A stretch of 64,000 nt of DNA. It comes from Paenibacillus borealis (GTDB lineage Bacteria > Bacillota > Bacilli > Paenibacillales > Paenibacillaceae). Made by a program: the position numbers and the translations under genes. The notes below the pieces were generated by a model, which ran no database searches, had not been told where the DNA came from, and saw nothing but the letters and a program-made list of their open reading frames with translations. Location: the NCBI RefSeq assembly GCF_000758665.1, contig NZ_CP009285.1, forward strand, positions 6,262,001-6,326,000, given 5' to 3'. Below, piece after piece: positions 54,903-64,000 of the stretch. Positions within the stretch are counted from its first letter, which is position 1. Each line of letters opens with the position of its first letter.

Positions 54903-55676
54903 TCAAAATACCACCAGCGGCTTCAGCTGTTCCAGCAGCTTCGGCCCGATCCCCTTCACCTTGCCCAGATCGGTTAAGCTGCGGAACGCCCCTTTGGTGC
55001 TGCGGTAGTCGATAATCGCTTGCGCCTTCTTCTCCCCTATACCCGGCAGGTCCATCAGGGCTGCTGTATCGGCCAAGTTCACGTTGACCCTGCCATCAGC
55101 AGCCACTGCTGGAGCTGCGGCACCTGCGGCTCCAGTGCTTCCTGCGGCTCCAGCTGTCCCGCCGCTTCCACCCGATCCAATCACTGCACCGCCAGTTACT
55201 TCACCACCGCTTACAGCGCCACTTCCTCCTGCCCCAGCTGTCCCTCCTTTTACACCGCCCTCGTTTCCGGCTGCTCCTGCGATCCCGCCACCAACGGCTG
55301 CCCCGGCCTTACTGTTCGCATTCCCGTCATCTCCACCTGCCACTGTCCCGGCTTCCCCCGCTGGCACAGTACTTCCGCCCGCTGTGTCCTTCCCGCTTGC
55401 ACCCCCGCCCTCACCGCCAGCTGCTGCCAGGGCTTTGCCACTCCCAGCACCATTGCCACCAACAAAAGCTGCCCCTACAGTACCAGCGCCACCATCTTCA
55501 CCACTCTCCCCTGCCGTTGCCGCACTGCCAGCCGACACGCCCAGCGCCTGCGCCATTCCGGCGTTCAGGGTCTCCCAACCGGCGATACCATCCTCCGCCC
55601 TGTGGTCTGCAGCCCAGACTAGACCGCCGCCCAGCAAGGCAGCGGCAATTGCGCAGCCGATCATTCTTTTGCTCAT
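54903..55676 (-). CDS. comEA: ComEA-like helix-hairpin-helix DNA receptor
   Basis: ComEA is the surface DNA-binding receptor for transformation. The 257-residue protein has an N-terminal membrane anchor (about 4-22) and ends in the tandem helix-hairpin-helix domain (about 196-257: VNVNLADTAALMDLPGIGEK, then GIGPKLLEQLKPLV). Between them lies a 140-residue Gly/Ala/Ser-rich low-complexity stretch, where most ComEA proteins have an SLBB domain. AGGAGG precedes the ATG. It is divergent from comER, as in B. subtilis. Confidence 0.9.
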   Translation of the reverse strand: MSKRMIGCAIAAALLGGGLVWAADHRAEDGIAGWETLNAGMAQALGVSAGSAATAGESGEDGGAGTVGAAFVGGNGAGSGKALAAAGGEGGGASGKDTAGGSTVPAGEAGTVAGGDDGNANSKAGAAVGGGIAGAAGNEGGVKGGTAGAGGSGAVSGGEVTGGAVIGSGGSGGTAGAAGSTGAAGAAAPAVAADGRVNVNLADTAALMDLPGIGEKKAQAIIDYRSTKGAFRSLTDLGKVKGIGPKLLEQLKPLVVF

Positions 55677-55823
55677 GAAGCTGTCCTCCTTCAGTAAACT
55701 GGAATTTTATTCAAAAACAAGCGTAAAACCTGTCATTTGTCCAAGACTGCCGTGCATACATTGAACGAAGAGTATTCCTGTAAGCCCAGAACCCAGCAAC
55801 ATTAGAAAGGAGGTAACCACAGG

Positions 55824-56675
55824 ATGAAAGTGGGATTTATCGGAACAGGCAGCATGGGCGGTCTGCTCATCGACACCTTTCTTCGTTCGGGAGCCCTTGA
55901 TCCGTGTGATGTGCTGGCCAGCAACCGCAGCCCGGGTAAGCTGATGGAGCTGAAGAAGCTTCATCCCGGAATCACTGTATGTTCGGGCAACATAGAAGCC
56001 GCGTCAGAGAGCGATATTGTGTTTCTGTGTGTCAAACCTTTGCAGTTCAAAATGTTAAGCGATGAGATTGCCCCTTACCTGCGCAGCGAGCAGATTGTCG
56101 TCTCCATTACAAGTCCTGTCCAGCTCTACCATCTGGAATCCGTTCTGCCCTCCAAAATTGCCAAGATTATTCCCAGCATCACCCATTCCGTCAGAAGCGG
56201 GACTTCTCTGTGCATCTTCGGAAGCAGATTAAATAAAAAAGACAGGCTGGTCCTGCTCCGGCTATTCTCATGTATTGGTGTTCCTGCGGAAATCCCGGAG
56301 AGCCATACGCGGATTGCCTCAGATTTCTCCAGCTGCGGCCCGGCGTTCCTCAGCTATTTCCTTGAACGGTGGATCGAGGCGGCTGTAGAAGCAACCGGCA
56401 TTGATGAAGCCCTGGTCAGCCGTCTGGCCGGTGAAATGCTGCTTGGTACAGGCAAGCTGCTGACAGAAGGCTCTTTCACCCCGCAGGGGCTGCAGGAACG
56501 GGTTGCCGTCCGCGGAGGCATTACAGCGGAAGCGCTGAACCACCTGCGCACGAGTCTGGAAGGGGTATTCGAGCGCCTGATTACCACGACGCATGACAAA
56601 TACGATGAGGATGTGGAAAAGCTCGACGAGCTGTTCGGGCGCAGCAGCATCGTCCAGAGCCCCCTTGACCGCTAG
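55824..56675 (+). CDS. comER: ComER, pyrroline-carboxylate-reductase-like protein
   Basis: The 283-residue protein has an N-terminal Rossmann fold (GFIGTGSMGGLL) and the ProC-type dimerisation domain (ASDFSSCGPAFLSYFLERW). ComER is its name by position opposite comEA. In Bacilli it influences sporulation and biofilm more than competence. Whether it has true reductase activity is unknown. AAAGGAGGT lies ten bases before the ATG. Confidence 0.9.
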   Translation: MKVGFIGTGSMGGLLIDTFLRSGALDPCDVLASNRSPGKLMELKKLHPGITVCSGNIEAASESDIVFLCVKPLQFKMLSDEIAPYLRSEQIVVSITSPVQLYHLESVLPSKIAKIIPSITHSVRSGTSLCIFGSRLNKKDRLVLLRLFSCIGVPAEIPESHTRIASDFSSCGPAFLSYFLERWIEAAVEATGIDEALVSRLAGEMLLGTGKLLTEGSFTPQGLQERVAVRGGITAEALNHLRTSLEGVFERLITTTHDKYDEDVEKLDELFGRSSIVQSPLDR

Positions 56676-56756
56676 GGCGGCCGCAACCGCAGCACCATTG
56701 CCTCCTTAATATCAGGCTTTCCCCCCTGCTCTCCCCGGATCATGGCCACAAACAAT

Positions 56757-56791
56757 AAAACCCGCAGCACGGAATCATCCGTTGCTGCGGG
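56757..56791 (-). terminator. Terminator of leuS
   Basis: CCCGCAGCA (56761-56769) pairs with TGCTGCGGG (56783-56791); TTTTATT follows on minus. It lies 19 bp past the leuS stop. Confidence 0.88.
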
Positions 56792-56809
56792 CACTGTTGC
56801 GTTCTTCGC

Positions 56810-59257
56810 TTAACCCACTACTATGTTTACCAGCTTGCCGGGAACGGCAATGATCTTGCGTACGGTTTTGCCTTCGACAGCCGCTTGCACATTCGGCAGG
56901 GCCAGTGCGTGGTCCTGCATTTCCTGCTGAGCCATATCCAGCGGAATCAGTGCGCGCTGAACGATTTTACCGTTAACCTGCACGACAATTTCCACTTCCG
57001 CGTCTACGGTCCAGGCTTCATCATAAGCCGGCCAGGCGACATAGCTGATGCTTCCTTCGTGGCCCAGCAGCTGCCACAGCTCTTCGGCAATATGCGGTGC
57101 CAGCGGTGACAGCATCTGTACGAACTGTTCTGCCGCTTCCGTGGACAGGCTCTCCTGCTTGTAGGCATCGTTGATGAAAATCATCAGCTGGCTGATCGCC
57201 GTATTGAAGCGCAGCGACTCGAAATCTTCGGTTACCTTCTTCAGCGTCTTATGCCAGGTGCGTTTGAATTCATCGGTTCCGCCGTCCGCTGTGATCTTCG
57301 CGCTCAGGCTGCCGTCTTCATTCACGAACAGGCGCCATACGCGGGAGAGGAAGCGGTGGATGCCTTCCACGCCTTTTTCGTTCCAAGGCTTAGTTGCTTC
57401 CAGCGGCCCCATGAACATTTCGTAGACGCGCAGTGTATCTGCGCCATAAGCTTCCACGATCTCATCCGGGTTGATGACGTTGCCGCGCGATTTACTCATC
57501 TTCTCATTGTTGTTCCCCAGGATCATCCCCTGGTTCACCAGCTTGTGGAACGGTTCCTTGGTATCGACTACGCCGATATCATACAGAACCTTGTGCCAGA
57601 AGCGGGCGTACAGCAGGTGGAGCACCGCATGCTCGGCTCCGCCGATGTACAGGTCAACCGGCAGCCATTCCTTCTGCTTCTCCGGTGAACACAGCTCCTG
57701 ATCATTATGCGGATCGATATAACGCAGGTAGTACCAGCAGCTGCCGGCCCATTGCGGCATGGTGTTGGTCTCGCGGCGGGCTTTCATGCCGGTCTCCGGA
57801 TCGATCGTTTCAACCCACTCGGTTACATTCGCCAGCGGAGATTCACCGGTGCCTGAAGGCTTAATGGCATCCACATCCGGCAGTACCAGCGGCAGCTGGT
57901 CCACAGGAACAGTCTTCATTGTGCCGTCTTCCAGATGCAGAATCGGAATCGGCTCACCCCAGTAACGCTGGCGGCTGAACAGCCAGTCGCGGAGGCGGTA
58001 GGTTACTTTGCCCTTGCCGCTGCCCTTCTCTTCCAGCCAGGCAATCATTTTGGCGATAGCTTCAGTATTCGACAGGCCGTTCAGGAATTCAGAATTTACG
58101 TGCGGGCCGTCGCCGGAATAAGCCTCTTCTTCGACGTTGCCGCCTTGTACTACTTCAATAATATTCAAGCCGAACTGCTTGGCGAACTCCCAGTCACGGG
58201 TATCATGGCCCGGAACAGCCATAATCGCTCCGGTTCCGTAGCCGGCCAGCACGTAGTCGGCAATCCAGATCGGCACCTGTGCGCCGTTCACCGGATTGAC
58301 CGCATAAGCGCCGGTGAAGACACCGCTTTTCTCTTTGGCCAGATCGGTACGCTCCAGATCACTCTTGCGCGAAGCCTTGTCGCGGTAGTCCGCAACGGCA
58401 GCCTTCTGCTCTTCTGTTGTAATCACATCAACCAGCTTATGCTCCGGCGCCACGACGCAATAGCTTGCTCCGAACAGGGTGTCCGGACGGGTGGTGAACA
58501 CTTCAAGCGTAGCCTCATGCCCTTCAATGGCAAAAGTCACCTCAGCGCCGGTCGATTTGCCGATCCAGTTGCGCTGCATATCCTTGATGCTCTCTTCCCA
58601 GTCCAGCTCATCCAGATCCTCGAGCAGACGGTCTGCGTATTCGGTAATTCTCAGAATCCACTGGCGCATCGGTCTGCGGACCACGGGATGGCCGCCGCGC
58701 TCGCTTTTGCCGTCGATCACTTCTTCATTCGCCAGGACGGTACCCAGCGCTTCACACCAGTTGACGGAAACCTCAGCCACGTAAGCCAGACCACGGTTGT
58801 ACAGCTGGATGAAAATCCACTGTGTCCATTTGTAATATCCCGGATCGGTTGTGCTGATCTCGCGGTCCCAGTCGTAGGAGAAGCCCAGCGACTTAATCTG
58901 GCGGCGGAAATTATCAATGTTCTTGAAGGTAATATCACGCGGATGCTGTCCCGTATCCATCGCATATTGCTCTGCCGGAAGACCGAAAGCGTCCCAGCCC
59001 ATCGGGTGCAGCACGTTGTAGCCGCGCATCCGTTTGAAACGGGAGACGATGTCAGTAGCTGTATAGCCTTCAGGATGGCCTACGTGCAGCCCTGCGCCGG
59101 AAGGATACGGGAACATATCCAGGGCGTAGAACTTCGGCTTGCCTGCTTCTTCACTTGTCTTGAATGTCTTGTTCTCGTCCCAGAATTTCTGCCATTTCGG
59201 CTCGATGGTCTGGGCACGGTAGCCGGTGTGGGCTTGGGTAAATGTGTTATCGCTCAT
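56810..59257 (-). CDS. leuS: Leucyl-tRNA synthetase
   Basis: LeuS charges tRNA-Leu. The 815-residue protein has the HIGH-type motif ([16 protein letters not shown]), the editing insertion (about 220-410) with [11 protein letters not shown], and the KMSKS loop ([14 protein letters not shown]), then the anticodon-binding domain. AAGGAGG precedes the ATG. Expression is governed by a T-box leader, but that leader ends about 500 bp upstream, with repeats between. Confidence 0.98.
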   Translation of the reverse strand: MSDNTFTQAHTGYRAQTIEPKWQKFWDENKTFKTSEEAGKPKFYALDMFPYPSGAGLHVGHPEGYTATDIVSRFKRMRGYNVLHPMGWDAFGLPAEQYAMDTGQHPRDITFKNIDNFRRQIKSLGFSYDWDREISTTDPGYYKWTQWIFIQLYNRGLAYVAEVSVNWCEALGTVLANEEVIDGKSERGGHPVVRRPMRQWILRITEYADRLLEDLDELDWEESIKDMQRNWIGKSTGAEVTFAIEGHEATLEVFTTRPDTLFGASYCVVAPEHKLVDVITTEEQKAAVADYRDKASRKSDLERTDLAKEKSGVFTGAYAVNPVNGAQVPIWIADYVLAGYGTGAIMAVPGHDTRDWEFAKQFGLNIIEVVQGGNVEEEAYSGDGPHVNSEFLNGLSNTEAIAKMIAWLEEKGSGKGKVTYRLRDWLFSRQRYWGEPIPILHLEDGTMKTVPVDQLPLVLPDVDAIKPSGTGESPLANVTEWVETIDPETGMKARRETNTMPQWAGSCWYYLRYIDPHNDQELCSPEKQKEWLPVDLYIGGAEHAVLHLLYARFWHKVLYDIGVVDTKEPFHKLVNQGMILGNNNEKMSKSRGNVINPDEIVEAYGADTLRVYEMFMGPLEATKPWNEKGVEGIHRFLSRVWRLFVNEDGSLSAKITADGGTDEFKRTWHKTLKKVTEDFESLRFNTAISQLMIFINDAYKQESLSTEAAEQFVQMLSPLAPHIAEELWQLLGHEGSISYVAWPAYDEAWTVDAEVEIVVQVNGKIVQRALIPLDMAQQEMQDHALALPNVQAAVEGKTVRKIIAVPGKLVNIVVG

Positions 59258-59344
59258 CTTATGCTCCTCCTTGGAGTGTTGCTGTCTTAGGTAAGGCTAA
59301 TGTTATAAAAAGAAATACTGTAAATAAGGGTCACTGCAGAAAGT

Positions 59345-59508
59345 TTTGGGCTTCCGCCCGCTGTTATATTCGGATTTCCTGATTAGAACCGCTTCTCGCG
59401 GTAGAAATCCGAATCTAGCGTATGCTTCCGATGCGAGCTTTCCTACGGAAAGCTTTCAGGCGGCCACTAACGTTGCTACAGCTCCAAAATTTCTATCCGT
59501 TCCTTTAT
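59345..59508. repeat. Dispersed covarying hairpin repeat, copy 2
   Basis: TATATTCGGATTTC (59365-59378) pairs with GAAATCCGAATCTA (59404-59417) around ACCGC-TTCTC-GCGGT. The outer stem differs from copy 1 (34627-34747) by paired changes. A 25-bp insertion near 59420-59450 distinguishes it. Confidence 0.65.
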
Positions 59509-59528
59509 CTTTACATAAGTTCTGTAAA

Positions 59529-59762
59529 ACCAATCCGCTAGCCTGGCGGAACAGCAAAGTCCAAGAACCGGCAATGATTCGCCGGGCCGGAAGGGCTGAA
59601 AAGCCAAACCCGCCGTTGATTCGCCGGGTTGGCAGGAACCCGCTTAAGTTTCGCTGGGCTGTAGCCCTACAAAGTCCAAGAACCCGCTTATGATTCGCTC
59701 GGCTGGTAGAACCTGCAAAGCCTAAATCCGCAATTAATTCACCGCTCCGCCGGACTAACCGC
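59529..59762. repeat. Tandem degenerate repeats in the leuS leader
   Basis: Six units of 32-45 bp begin near 59529, 59561, 59605, 59641, 59678 and 59723. They share a pattern like AACCCGC-TATGATTCGC-GGCTGG. AGTCCAAGAACC occurs twice (from 59559 and 59674). They lie between the T-box terminator and leuS; no gene is seen. Confidence 0.6.
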
Positions 59763-60087
59763 AAAAAAACCTCCCATCCCTAGCGTATTATCGCTAGGGA
59801 CGAGAGGTTTGAATTCCCGTGGTACCACCCTAGTTAGCGGCGGACATTCTTTGTCCGGCACTCACTTTGACACCCTTTAGCGGGGGTGAGGCGACGACGG
59901 TTCACACGCCGGTCTCCTTATAATGAAGCTTAAGGAACCTGCGGCTTGCGCCGTTACTCCGAGGTGAGTTCACTGCGGTCCGTTAACCGGCTCGCACCTG
60001 AGGTGCCGGCTCTCTGCAATAACGGTCTCACGAATTAATACTCCTCTTCATCGCATGCTATGTGTACTGCTTCTTACTCGTAATATT
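59763..60087 (-). promoter_or_regulatory. T-box riboswitch (leucine) of leuS
   Basis: On minus the leader has a stem I with the specifier CTC (Leu; 59966-59968), the conserved T-box GGTGGTACCACGGG (about 59817-59830) and a terminator. The terminator arms are ACCTCCC..CCCTAGCG and CGCTAGGGACGAGAGGT (59769-59808), followed by seven T. Uncharged tRNA-Leu should stabilise the antiterminator and allow transcription into leuS. Confidence 0.93.
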
Positions 60088-60093
60088 CACCAC

Positions 60094-60123
60094 ATTATAA
60101 CCAAAAGATACATGTACCGTCAA
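60094..60123 (-). promoter_or_regulatory. Promoter of the leuS T-box transcript
   Basis: On minus TTGACG (60118-60123), an 18-bp spacer and TATAAT (60094-60099) give a start near 60087. It lies just after the stop of the AI-2E-family gene. Confidence 0.8.
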
Positions 60124-60145
60124 TGATTTAGCAATATCCCTGCCT

Positions 60146-61213
60146 TTATGCCGGCTTTCTGCGGATATAATAGGCGATGATATGCTGAATGACCACTTTA
60201 CCGGCTGCGAAGAACGGCACGGCCAGAATCAGTCCGATCATTCCGGCGATTTCCCCGCCGACCAGCAGCGCGAAGATAATCAGCAGCGGATGCAGATGAA
60301 GCTTCCGCCCGACCACCTGCGGCGAAATAACGTTGCTCTCCAGCATTTGGCATAGTGTATTCACCACAGCTACCATCAGTACCAGGCGCCAAGAGAGGGT
60401 TGAAGCCATTACAATGGCCGGAGCCGCACCCAGAAACGGACCCATATAAGGCACAATGTTAAAGACCGCTACCACACAGGCGAAGAGCAGCGCATAAGGC
60501 ATCCCGATAATCATATAGCCGATATAGGCCAGCACGCCGATGATGATGCAGACAAGAAACTGCCCGCGGATGTAATTGCCGAGCGCCTCATCAATATCCT
60601 TCAGCAGGGTGACAATCGACTTGCGGCGGGAACGGGGCAGGCAGGATACAACGGTCCGTTCGAACACATCGAAGTCCTTGAGAATGTAGAACACCAGAAA
60701 AGGCACGATGAATGCATTGAAAAGGATACCGATCGTAGACGCAATATTATTAAGGAAATGGGAGATACCTTCGGCCAGGCGGTTTTCCAGCTGAAAAAAC
60801 CAGTTATTCATCCCCGTCTCCACGCCGGGCGGAATCAGTCTGGAGTTCATGTTCCGCATCAGACCCTGCGCATGCAGTGTCATTTCCGGCAGATGCTCGT
60901 TAAGCTCCTCAAGCTGCTCGATGAACATGGGGATCAGGTTGATCAGAATGACCGCGAGTGAGGTGAGAAATACGGCATAGATCAGCAGGACGGCCACACT
61001 GCGCGGCATTTTTCTCTTGGACAGCATAGTGACGACAGGATTCAGCACATATGAGATGATCATCGCCGCCAGGAACGGGGCCAGGATCGCTTTTAGAAAC
61101 AGGAATATTCCCTCCAGCATTGGGCGGAGCAGCCAGACGAAATAAAGAATGATCAGGGAGAGCAGCACGCCGATCATCCAGCGGAACCATTTACTTTGGG
61201 ACCATTGCTCCAT
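60146..61213 (-). CDS. AI-2E-family (TqsA/YdiK-like) membrane protein
   Basis: The 355-residue protein has about eight membrane helices and the family core (FLVFYILKDFDVFE, GQFLVCIIIGVLAYIGYMI, PYMGPFLGAAPAI). Members export or exchange varied solutes, for example autoinducer-2 or Na+; the substrate here is unknown. ATG 61213 follows AAGGAGGG by eight bases; in-frame starts further up are unsupported. Confidence 0.9.
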   Translation of the reverse strand: MEQWSQSKWFRWMIGVLLSLIILYFVWLLRPMLEGIFLFLKAILAPFLAAMIISYVLNPVVTMLSKRKMPRSVAVLLIYAVFLTSLAVILINLIPMFIEQLEELNEHLPEMTLHAQGLMRNMNSRLIPPGVETGMNNWFFQLENRLAEGISHFLNNIASTIGILFNAFIVPFLVFYILKDFDVFERTVVSCLPRSRRKSIVTLLKDIDEALGNYIRGQFLVCIIIGVLAYIGYMIIGMPYALLFACVVAVFNIVPYMGPFLGAAPAIVMASTLSWRLVLMVAVVNTLCQMLESNVISPQVVGRKLHLHPLLIIFALLVGGEIAGMIGLILAVPFFAAGKVVIQHIIAYYIRRKPA

Positions 61214-61399
61214 GAGCACACCCTCCTTGCAGCAGTTCTGGACTGGCTTCAGTACTAAGTAAGTATATGTATGCCTGCCGCAAAATAACCGCCATTTCCC
61301 GCCAGCCTCATGAAACTTGATGATCTTGATTATTTGGTATGCAAATTCACAACTTGTTATAGTCCGCCCCGCGTGCATCCGGTAAGATTAACCCGTAAT

Positions 61400-61413
61400 T
61401 ACAAACGCTTTCA
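61400..61413 (+). promoter_or_regulatory. Weak cre-like site upstream of the glucanase gene
   Basis: TACAAACGCTTTCA matches the cre consensus TGWAANCGNTNWCA at 12 of 14 positions. It lies 18 bp upstream of the gene, where CcpA could block transcription in rich sugar. Confidence 0.45.
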
Positions 61414-61431
61414 CGGGGAGCTGATGGTGTA

Positions 61432-62154
61432 ATGAAGAATTGGAGAAAATTGTGGAGGGGCAGCCTGGCTGTAGCATTGATGAGCTGCTTTATGATTACA
61501 ACGCCGGCTTCGGCGGCAACGGTCTTCTGGGAACCGCTAACCTATTTCAATGCTGATACATGGGCCAAGGCAGACGGATACTCCAACGGCGGCATGTTCA
61601 ATTGTACGTGGCGTGCGAATAACATCAGCTTCACCAGCGGCGGACAGCTGCGGCTGGCCCTTACCAGTCCGGCCTACAATACCTTTGACGGTGCCGAACT
61701 GCGCTCTGTGTATAAATACGGCTACGGTAAATACGAAGTGAACATGATGCCGGCCAAGAATAACGGAATTGTCTCCTCCTTCTTCACGTATACCGGCCCG
61801 TCGGACGGCAACCCCTGGGATGAGATTGACATCGAATTCCTCGGCAAGGATACAACTAAGGTGCAGTTCAATTATTTCACGAACGGTGTAGGCGGCCATG
61901 AAAAGGTGGTTAATCTGGGATTTGATGCTTCGCAGGGCTATCATATCTATGCCTTTGACTGGCAGCCCGGCTCGATCAAATGGTACGTCGACGGAGTGCT
62001 GAAGCATACGGCCACCAGCAATATCCCCACCCACGCTGGTAAAATTATGATGAACATCTGGAACGGTACCGGGGTAGATTCCTGGCTCGGCGCTTATAAC
62101 GGTGCGAATCCGCTCTATGCCTATTATGATTTTGTGAAATATACGAGCAACTGA
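61432..62154 (+). CDS. bglS: Secreted GH16 beta-1,3-1,4-glucanase (lichenase)
   Basis: The enzyme cleaves mixed-linkage beta-glucan. The 240-residue protein has a signal peptide (about 1-28, cleaved near ASA) and the GH16 jelly-roll with catalytic Glu131, Asp133 and Glu135 (WDEIDIEFLG). The aromatic-rich cleft (FFTYTGPSDGNPWDE, VQFNYFTNG) matches Bacillus and Paenibacillus lichenases. It is monocistronic. Confidence 0.96.
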   Translation: MKNWRKLWRGSLAVALMSCFMITTPASAATVFWEPLTYFNADTWAKADGYSNGGMFNCTWRANNISFTSGGQLRLALTSPAYNTFDGAELRSVYKYGYGKYEVNMMPAKNNGIVSSFFTYTGPSDGNPWDEIDIEFLGKDTTKVQFNYFTNGVGGHEKVVNLGFDASQGYHIYAFDWQPGSIKWYVDGVLKHTATSNIPTHAGKIMMNIWNGTGVDSWLGAYNGANPLYAYYDFVKYTSN

Positions 62155-62185
62155 TCAGGCTGAGTTGACTGTTATGCTGCATAAA

Positions 62186-62234
62186 AACACAGGAGACTGC
62201 GTATGCCGGAAGCATCCGGTATACACAGTCTCCT
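62186..62234 (-). terminator. Terminator between the glucanase and binding-protein genes
   Basis: AGGAGACTG...CCGGA (62191-62210) pairs with TCCGG...CAGTCTCCT (62215-62234) between the convergent genes. On the minus strand TGTGTTTTT follows. The plus side lacks a T run. Confidence 0.75.
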
Positions 62235-62286
62235 GCTGTATTCCAAGGTAAACCCGGCCGCCCTCAAGGAAGCTGCCAATCACGCT

Positions 62287-63876
62287 TTACCGCTGGTCGA
62301 GATACCACTCGCCCACTTCCCTGGTAACCTGCTCTCCGCCATACTGCGACCATTTGGTGACAAAGGCGGGGAATTCGCTTACACGAAGATCACCAAAGAT
62401 AATCTGCTCGAACGTCTTCTGTTCCAGCTTCTGCAGCAGCTCCCAGCTGGTCCGCATGGTGCGTGTGGGCGGACCGGTGAACTGATCCTGGAGGGAGGCG
62501 TCCAGCTGCGAGAGCAGCACCGGAGCTATATCTTGGGGAATCTCCTGAATCACTCTGGACGGAATTCGCGCTCCATCGAAGGTCAGCGTATAGGACTCGA
62601 CACGGATCCCTCCTTGCGGGAGCAAGGCCGGATCCGTCACAGGCCCGCCGTCCTGCTCCGTCCAGTCATATCCCTTAGCCAGCCCGTTCGCGAATTCTCC
62701 GCTCGAGGTGGCGTAATAATCGAACAGATAATTCTGATAGGTGAAAAAGATTTCCGGATGCTCCATCTTCTTGTTGATCAGAATGGCTCCGTTAACAGGA
62801 AGCAGCCCCCGCCGCTGCACCCTCCCGTCAGGACCCGAAGGAATGGGGACAGCCTGGATTACGGCCTCCGGGTTAAGGTCTGCCAGCTTGTTCAGCGGCC
62901 AGCCCCGCATCCAGAACGGTCCGGCAATGATGCCGGCCTTGCCCGAAGTGAACAGCGCTGCGGCTCCTTCTTCATCCTGCCAGGCATTATCCCTGGAGAT
63001 ATACCCCTTGTCCACCCAGCTCTTCATGAGGGCAAGCGCCTGCCCGGCGGCCGGCATCACGGACCCGTACTGCAGAGTGCCGTCCGCCTGAGTGTTCCAC
63101 TGCTCGGGGACCGTCCCGAAGGCTCCGAAGATCCAGCTTGCATCGCCCATCCAGGTGCTGGCTCCATTCCTGAAGCTTACAGATAATCCGAACGTATCCT
63201 TCAGGCCGTTCCCGTCCGGATCACCGTTTGCAAAGGCATCCATAACCGTCTCCAGCTCATCCAGGGTCTCCGGCACTGGTAGCTTCAGCTTCTTCAGCCA
63301 ATCCGCGCGGATCCATAATACCGGGTCTGAGTTATACTCATAATCGAGAATGGGAATCGCATATTGCTGGCCGTCCCGCTCCAGGCTGTTCCAGACCGCC
63401 GGTTCCTCGTCCATTGCAGCCTTCCATACCGGAGAGGCATAACGCTGGAACAGGCTGCCGGCTTCCCGGAATTGACCGGAATCAATCAGCTCCTGAATTA
63501 CTTCACGGTCCCGTGTGGTTACGATATCCGGCATATTCCCTTTGGCCAGCTCGAGACGCAGCTTATTGGCATAGATCTCGGAGGAGCCGAGGAGCGTCCA
63601 TAAATAACGGATGCGGATTCCCAGCCGCTCTTCGGCCCAGCGGGTATGCACGTTAGACTCCAGGCTTTCGCCTTCTTTGAAGCTCATGTCGGGATTGATC
63701 ACTCCGACGGTATATAAATCTACAGCGGGAACGTATTTGCCAAGCTCTTCATCATAATGTACAGTCTGAGCCTCTGGCTGCGCGGCTGCCGGAATGATAT
63801 CAGGGGGATCATCTCCGGCGAAGGAGCAGCCGGAGACCAGCATGATTACTACAGCGAGAAGTGCATATAGACGCAT
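62287..63876 (-). CDS. ABC transporter solute-binding lipoprotein
   Basis: The 529-residue protein has a lipoprotein signal with Cys17 (VIMLVSGCS) and a large extracellular solute-binding fold (LELAKGNMPDIVTTRDREVI, WLKKLKLPVPETLDELETVM). It resembles LipO/YtcQ-type proteins for oligosaccharides. No permease genes follow; partners may lie beyond the window edge. AGGAGG precedes the ATG. A good cre site upstream suggests catabolite control. Confidence 0.88.
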   Translation of the reverse strand: MRLYALLAVVIMLVSGCSFAGDDPPDIIPAAAQPEAQTVHYDEELGKYVPAVDLYTVGVINPDMSFKEGESLESNVHTRWAEERLGIRIRYLWTLLGSSEIYANKLRLELAKGNMPDIVTTRDREVIQELIDSGQFREAGSLFQRYASPVWKAAMDEEPAVWNSLERDGQQYAIPILDYEYNSDPVLWIRADWLKKLKLPVPETLDELETVMDAFANGDPDGNGLKDTFGLSVSFRNGASTWMGDASWIFGAFGTVPEQWNTQADGTLQYGSVMPAAGQALALMKSWVDKGYISRDNAWQDEEGAAALFTSGKAGIIAGPFWMRGWPLNKLADLNPEAVIQAVPIPSGPDGRVQRRGLLPVNGAILINKKMEHPEIFFTYQNYLFDYYATSSGEFANGLAKGYDWTEQDGGPVTDPALLPQGGIRVESYTLTFDGARIPSRVIQEIPQDIAPVLLSQLDASLQDQFTGPPTRTMRTSWELLQKLEQKTFEQIIFGDLRVSEFPAFVTKWSQYGGEQVTREVGEWYLDQR

Positions 63877-63966
63877 AGTCTCCTCCTAACAGCGTTTTCA
63901 TAGTAACGAATATTCAAAAGTATAGCATAACGGCTGGTGCAAATATGGTATAGTTTTCATGATTAA

Positions 63967-63980
63967 TGAAAGCGGTTTAA
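63967..63980 (-). promoter_or_regulatory. cre-like site upstream of the binding-protein gene
   Basis: TGAAAGCGGTTTAA matches the cre consensus at 13 of 14 positions, 90 bp upstream of the start, near the window edge. Confidence 0.5.
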
Positions 63981-64000
63981 TCTATTTCTATATTTGAAGA

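Noticed and set aside
55084..55764. Proline/alanine-rich open frame opposite comEA
   Set aside because: It is the mirror of the Gly/Ala-rich linker codons and covers both comEA and part of the divergent promoter gap.
57935..59290. Long open frame (451 codons) on plus, opposite leuS
   Set aside because: It lies wholly antisense to a clear leuS, lacks a ribosome binding site and has no recognisable domain; long antisense frames are common at this base composition.
62203..63186. 327-codon open frame on plus opposite the binding lipoprotein
   Set aside because: It is antisense to a gene with lipobox and ribosome binding site, and starts inside the terminator hairpin.

Overview
The window reads as chromosome of a Paenibacillus-type, endospore-forming member of the Bacillota. 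The support is the sporulation and germination genes spoIIP and gpr, the hrcA-grpE-dnaK-dnaJ operon with a perfect CIRCE operator, the comE late-competence locus, a T-box leucyl-tRNA synthetase leader, CcpA-like sites, strong GGAGG ribosome binding sites and frequent TTG/GTG starts. No tRNA or rRNA gene was seen.

Layout. (1) 0.4-15.6 kb is a housekeeping block, mostly on the minus strand: dnaJ, dnaK, grpE, hrcA, hemW, lepA, a yqxA-position gene, spoIIP, gpr and holA, with rpsT on plus. A lipoprotein gene and a GNAT gene sit between hrcA and hemW. (2) 15.8-24.0 kb holds two ECF sigma/anti-sigma pairs flanking a 2-keto-3-deoxygluconate module (eda, kdgK, a LacI regulator). (3) 24.3-28.8 kb has a LacI regulator and an asymmetric heterodimeric ABC exporter pair. 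(4) 29.06-30.68 kb is an IS110-family element. (5) 31.1-34.6 kb is nrdIEF (class Ib ribonucleotide reductase) behind a probable NrdR-controlled promoter, followed by an alpha/beta hydrolase. (6) 36.0-50.7 kb is carbohydrate catabolism on minus: a sucrose phosphorylase-type enzyme, PfkB kinase and AraC regulator, then a sialidase-like protein, an ATPase-less ABC importer, a DapA-family aldolase, PdxA2, a DUF1537 acid-sugar kinase, a PrpR_N regulator and an iron-type alcohol dehydrogenase. (7) 50.8-61.2 kb returns to housekeeping order: comEC, comEB, comEA, comER (divergent), leuS with T-box, and an AI-2E-family permease. (8) 61.4-63.9 kb has a secreted GH16 glucanase and an ABC binding lipoprotein.

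In Bacillus subtilis the comE genes adjoin holA-rpsT-gpr-spoIIP. Here they are separated by about 35 kb of mostly accessory, carbohydrate-oriented DNA.

The most unusual signal is non-coding. Several intergenic gaps carry arrays of a short imperfect palindrome (about TTGTAYnnnATGCAA) repeated every 50-52 bp, close to five helical turns; a second, unrelated motif shows the same 50-bp period. The IS110 element sits inside one unit of such an array. Removing it restores the unit at the expected 51-bp position, and the element's 5' non-coding RNA region contains stretches matching both target halves, as expected for a bridge RNA. Two other dispersed hairpin repeat families are also present, one with compensatory base changes between copies. 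All functional assignments come from reading the sequence and remembered family knowledge; no database search was possible.
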